Shown here: in pieces, positions 6,398 to 8,799 of the stretch | Layout: the number at the start of each line of letters is the position of its first letter | Position numbering within the stretch: the first letter of the stretch is position 1 | Notes under the pieces: model-generated | Told to the model about the DNA's origin: nothing | Database searches by the model: none | The model's input: the letters and a program-made list of their open reading frames with translations, nothing else | Position numbers and translations under genes: made by a program | Assembly (NCBI GenBank): GCA_017622155.1 | Contig: JAGARS010000008.1 | Location: 1-8,799 of the forward strand | DNA length: 8,799 nucleotides | Origin: Peptococcaceae bacterium | Lineage (GTDB): Bacteria > Bacillota > Peptococcia > Peptococcales > Peptococcaceae | Direction: 5' to 3'

Positions 6398-8018
6398 GGC
6401 TCTCATCTCCTTTCTGTTTTAGCGGCTGTATGGCGCGATGAAAAAACGAACACCCTGATGGAACATTCCCGCCCCGCTTATGAAACAAAGGCTCAACCAT
6501 CATGCACCAGCGCGGCATACGCACAGCTAAAGCCATCAGTTCATGATTTTTAAGCGGAGCCAAAGGGGCCAGATAGGGAAAGCCAAACGTACGCAGCTGC
6601 ACCAGATACATAAGGATTACCAGCCAGCCCAGCATGACACCATATAAGCCAAGCGTAGCTGCCAATATCATAAGGGGAAACCGTATCAGGCGAATTGGAT
6701 ACGAAGCTTCCACAGAAGGAATGGCAAAAGACCCGATGGCTGTAATCGCCACAACAATTACCATTTGAGGCGCTACAAGGCGGGCACTGACTGCCGCATC
6801 CCCAATCACCAGCGCCCCTACAATGCCGATGGTATTGCCAATTGCACCCGGCATTCGGATACTTGCCTCGCGTAAAAGCTCAAACGCCAGCTCCATAATC
6901 AGCGCTTCTGCAACGGCAGGAAACGGTACACCTTCTCGTGCAGCAGCAATGCTTAGTAATAGATTTAAGGGAATTAGCTCCGGATGAAACGAAGTGACTG
7001 CCACATATAAGGACGGCAAGGTCGTGGCAATAAAGAGACCGATATAGCGAATCCAGCGAATAAATGTCCCCGGGATTATCCGATTGTAATAATCTTCCGG
7101 TGACTGCAAGAGCTGTGTAAACAGTACCGGTAAAAGCATGACATCCGGTGAGCCATCTACAATAAGCGCCACTCTGCCTTCCAGCAAAGCAGCCGCAGTT
7201 TTATCCGGCCGCTCCGTGTACTGCACCTGTGGAAAAATCGAAAACGGCCTGTCCTCAATATACTGCTCAATGCAGCTTGCATTTAATATGCTGTCTACCT
7301 GTTTTATATTGTTTAAACGCCTGCGCAATTCGGCAATGATATTATCATTGGCAAGATGCTCCAGATATACGATGGATACCTGGGTCTGTGTATAGGTCCC
7401 CAGTGTCAGCTGTTCTAATTTCAGCTGGCTGGTGTGCAGCCTGCGGCGAAGCATGGCCGTGTTTACCCGCATAGCTTCGACAAATGCTTCCTGAGGCCCG
7501 CGCAGTGTTTTTTCATTGCGCGGCTCCCCCATATCCCGATGCGGAAAGCCTTTGGCATCAATGGTAAGGCCTGTGGCGCTTCCATCTAACAGCAGGAACA
7601 CATCGCCATTCATCATGGCCTGTACACCATCTTCCATAACATTGACAGATGTGATTTCACCGGCAGGCAGCAATTGTGTTTTCATAAAGGAAAAATAATC
7701 CTGTGAAACTTTTTGACCCATTGCCGCATCTATACATACAGGACACATCAGCGGAGATAAAATATTATCATGCACCACTGCGCTGTCTGTCATACCGTCC
7801 AGATACAATAACACAGCAGCGCAGGGATACGCTTCTCCAATGCAGAATCGTCGTACAATCAAATCGCTGCATCGTACAAAATACTGTTCAACCCATGTAA
7901 TATTTTCTTCCAGGCAAGTGGTAATCGGTGTTTGAGACGCACACTGCGATGCAGAAATTTCTGCGGGCACTATGGCTTCCGTGATTGGTTTTGCTTTTTC
8001 CAGCTGGATTTTTTTCAT
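6366..8018 (-). CDS. gerA: Spore germination receptor subunit A, GerA family
   Basis: The first subunit of a GerA-type nutrient receptor in the spore inner membrane. Recent work on Bacillus indicates that A subunits form a multimeric ion channel that opens on germinant binding. The protein is 550 residues. The soluble N-terminal domain (about 40-290) has the family signature EPRNEKTLRGPQEAFVE (165-181) and ERPDKTAAALLEGRVALIVDGSP (269-291). The membrane domain follows (about 292-475): PEDYY, the IRYIGLFIATTLPSLYVAVTSFHPELIP segment (323-350), REGVPFPAVAEALIMEL (361-377) and an IGNTIGIVGALVIGDAAV segment (393-410) that are highly characteristic. The tail (about 485-550) is cytosolic, ending in a basic, Gln-rich stretch. 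GGAGGTG lies five bases before the ATG. It heads the gerA-gerB-gerC operon and overlaps gerB. It has no truncation or frameshift. The extreme N-terminus (about 1-40) is variable in the family and has no visible motif. Confidence 0.95.
   Translation of the reverse strand: MKKIQLEKAKPITEAIVPAEISASQCASQTPITTCLEENITWVEQYFVRCSDLIVRRFCIGEAYPCAAVLLYLDGMTDSAVVHDNILSPLMCPVCIDAAMGQKVSQDYFSFMKTQLLPAGEITSVNVMEDGVQAMMNGDVFLLLDGSATGLTIDAKGFPHRDMGEPRNEKTLRGPQEAFVEAMRVNTAMLRRRLHTSQLKLEQLTLGTYTQTQVSIVYLEHLANDNIIAELRRRLNNIKQVDSILNASCIEQYIEDRPFSIFPQVQYTERPDKTAAALLEGRVALIVDGSPDVMLLPVLFTQLLQSPEDYYNRIIPGTFIRWIRYIGLFIATTLPSLYVAVTSFHPELIPLNLLLSIAAAREGVPFPAVAEALIMELAFELLREASIRMPGAIGNTIGIVGALVIGDAAVSARLVAPQMVIVVAITAIGSFAIPSVEASYPIRLIRFPLMILAATLGLYGVMLGWLVILMYLVQLRTFGFPYLAPLAPLKNHELMALAVRMPRWCMMVEPLFHKRGGNVPSGCSFFHRAIQPLKQKGDESRGQQQNNFKS
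6407..6413 (-). promoter_or_regulatory. Ribosome binding site that decides the gerB start
   Basis: AAAGGAG on the minus strand, located inside the final codons of gerA. It touches the ATG at 6406 directly but is 9 bases from the GTG at 6397, so it favours GTG as the initiation codon of gerB. Because it lies within translated gerA sequence, ribosomes finishing gerA would unfold this stretch and could re-initiate on gerB. Confidence 0.55.
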
Positions 8019-8060
8019 GCTTCCACCTCCGGTGCTGCAGCCTCTGCAGGATTTTTGGTT

Positions 8061-8089
8061 TAGTATTTCCGGATTATATGGGGTTATAC
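8061..8089 (-). promoter_or_regulatory. Candidate forespore (sigma F/G-like) promoter of the ger operon
   Basis: On the minus strand GTATA (8085-8089) is followed after 14 bp by GGAAATACTA (8061-8070). The latter fits the -10 pattern GGnnAnAnTR reported for sigma F in Bacillus subtilis and also contains AATACTA, close to the sigma G box CATACTA. ger receptor operons of B. subtilis are transcribed in the forespore by sigma G, so the placement about 40 bp upstream of the gerA start is sensible. The spacer is a base or two short of the usual value. A TATAAT lies at 8073-8078 on the same strand, but no -35 box is suitably placed for it. Confidence 0.4.
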
Positions 8090-8121
8090 GTCACAATACA
8101 GAAGGAAATGTGTGAAAACTT

Positions 8122-8150
8122 TTGCTTATTGTGTACTTATATGATATAAT
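8122..8150 (+). promoter_or_regulatory. Extended -10 sigma-A promoter of the penicillin-binding protein gene
   Basis: A perfect TATAAT (8145-8150) is preceded by TG one base upstream (TGATATAAT, an extended -10 box). TTGCTT (8122-8127) lies 17 bp upstream and matches the first half of the -35 consensus. The start codon of the downstream gene is 25 bases further on, with AAAGGAGGT between, so the 5' leader is very short. This fits constitutive expression of a cell-wall enzyme. Confidence 0.65.
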
Positions 8151-8174
8151 GATTTGATTAAAGGAGGTCGTTTT

Positions 8175-8799
8175 ATGGCTGAAACAAGAAGAAACCGCAA
8201 TGACAGCGGCAATGCTTCACAAAAACCAAAAAAGAAAAAAGTAAAATATAAAATTCACTGGCTGCGCATCCTTTTGGCCGTCATCATTGTAGGCGGTATC
8301 ATCGGCTGCGGTGTCGTGGCAGGTGCCGTATTCAGCATCGCCAAAGATACTCCGGATCTGGACAGTATTGATTTGGACAGTTATGCTGTAACCACAGCTG
8401 TACTGGACAAAGACGGCGTACAGGTGGGCAATCTTCACGCCGGTGAAAATCGTGTGCCGGTAGAGTATCATGAGATTTCACCAAATGCAATCAATGCACT
8501 GATTGCCATCGAAGACCAGCGGTTCCGCGAACACAGCGGTATTGACCCGATTCGTATCGGCGGTGCTATGGTAGCCAATATCAAAGCCGGTAAAGTGGTA
8601 CAAGGCGGCAGCACCATCACCCAGCAGCTCACGGGGCTTGTATATCTGGACCGTAACGAAAAATCTTTGACTCGTAAAATCAAAGAAGCGGTACTTGCAT
8701 TGCAGATTGAAAAAGAGCTGAGCAAAGATGAAATTATCACCCATTATCTAAACCGTGCATATTTTAACGGCGGGGCATACGGGATTGAAGCGGCAAGCC
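8175..8799 (+). CDS. Class A penicillin-binding protein (PBP1A-like), N-terminal part (runs off the right edge)
   Basis: A bifunctional peptidoglycan synthase: glycosyltransferase GT51 polymerises lipid II and a C-terminal transpeptidase, beyond the window, would crosslink it. The visible 208 residues start with a basic cytosolic tail (1-28), then a membrane anchor (about 29-55), then a short linker. The GT51 domain begins near 95. Seen motifs are IEDQRFREHSGID (112-124) with the catalytic Glu113, GGSTITQQL (144-152), TRKIKEAVLALQIEKELSKDEI (166-187) with Glu171, and YLNRAYFNGGAYGIEAA (191-207). The start ATG has AAAGGAGGT six bases upstream and its own promoter. It is transcribed divergently from the ger operon. 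Whether the transpeptidase half is present, making it class A rather than a monofunctional glycosyltransferase, cannot be seen, but the N-terminal layout favours class A. Confidence 0.93.
   Translation, partial: MAETRRNRNDSGNASQKPKKKKVKYKIHWLRILLAVIIVGGIIGCGVVAGAVFSIAKDTPDLDSIDLDSYAVTTAVLDKDGVQVGNLHAGENRVPVEYHEISPNAINALIAIEDQRFREHSGIDPIRIGGAMVANIKAGKVVQGGSTITQQLTGLVYLDRNEKSLTRKIKEAVLALQIEKELSKDEIITHYLNRAYFNGGAYGIEAAS

Noticed and set aside
8035..8049. CTGCAG-CCT-CTGCAG hairpin before the gerA ribosome binding site
   Set aside because: Each half is itself palindromic and the 6-bp stem has a 3-base loop; without conservation data it is likely coincidental.
694..8094. GTGACG occurring in the repeats, in the xfp -35 box and upstream of gerA, read as a shared regulon motif
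   Set aside because: A hexamer at a handful of sites in 8.8 kb, two of them plausible -35 boxes, is within what chance and promoter bias would give.
8217..8744. Minus-strand open frames of 84-90 codons at the right edge
   Set aside because: They are shadows of the penicillin-binding protein gene, whose frame carries clear GT51 motifs.

Overview
The window looks like a Bacillota (Firmicutes) chromosome of intermediate GC content, from an endospore former or a recent descendant of one. It carries a complete gerA-gerB-gerC germinant-receptor operon, a GerM-type lipoprotein and a class A penicillin-binding protein. All genes have strong AGGAGG-type ribosome binding sites, and sigma-A-like promoters are visible. 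I cannot name a genus; the class (Clostridia or a spore-forming Negativicute) is a guess.

Left region (1-900) is visibly AT-richer than the rest. It holds the first 136 codons of a minus-strand gene that I read as an AspBHI/MspJI-type modification-dependent restriction endonuclease. Its upstream region of about 500 bp has no convincing gene. It does contain a good promoter, a short dyad, tandem ~11-bp repeats (GTGACGTTTTT-like) and an opposing cluster of ACGTCA boxes around a very AT-rich core. This looks like accessory DNA. A perfect 14-bp-stem terminator (907-940) separates it from the core-like genes.

Middle region (1002-3353) is a single phosphoketolase gene (xfp), minus strand, with its own promoter. 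It splits xylulose-5-P and/or fructose-6-P into acetyl-P plus a sugar phosphate.

Right region (3483-8018) is a minus-strand sporulation/germination cluster: gerA -> gerB -> gerC -> GerM-like lipoprotein. GerA and GerB coding regions overlap by about 32-41 nt and gerB/gerC share ATGA, which suggests translational coupling of the three receptor subunits. A candidate forespore-type (sigma F/G) promoter lies just upstream of gerA.

From 8175 to the right edge a divergent gene begins, encoding a class A PBP (GT51 glycosyltransferase); only its N-terminal 208 codons are present. The 156-bp intergenic region carries the promoters of both directions.

No tRNA, rRNA, CRISPR array or insertion sequence is visible. 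The least explained part is the repeat-rich leader between the restriction gene and the xfp terminator.
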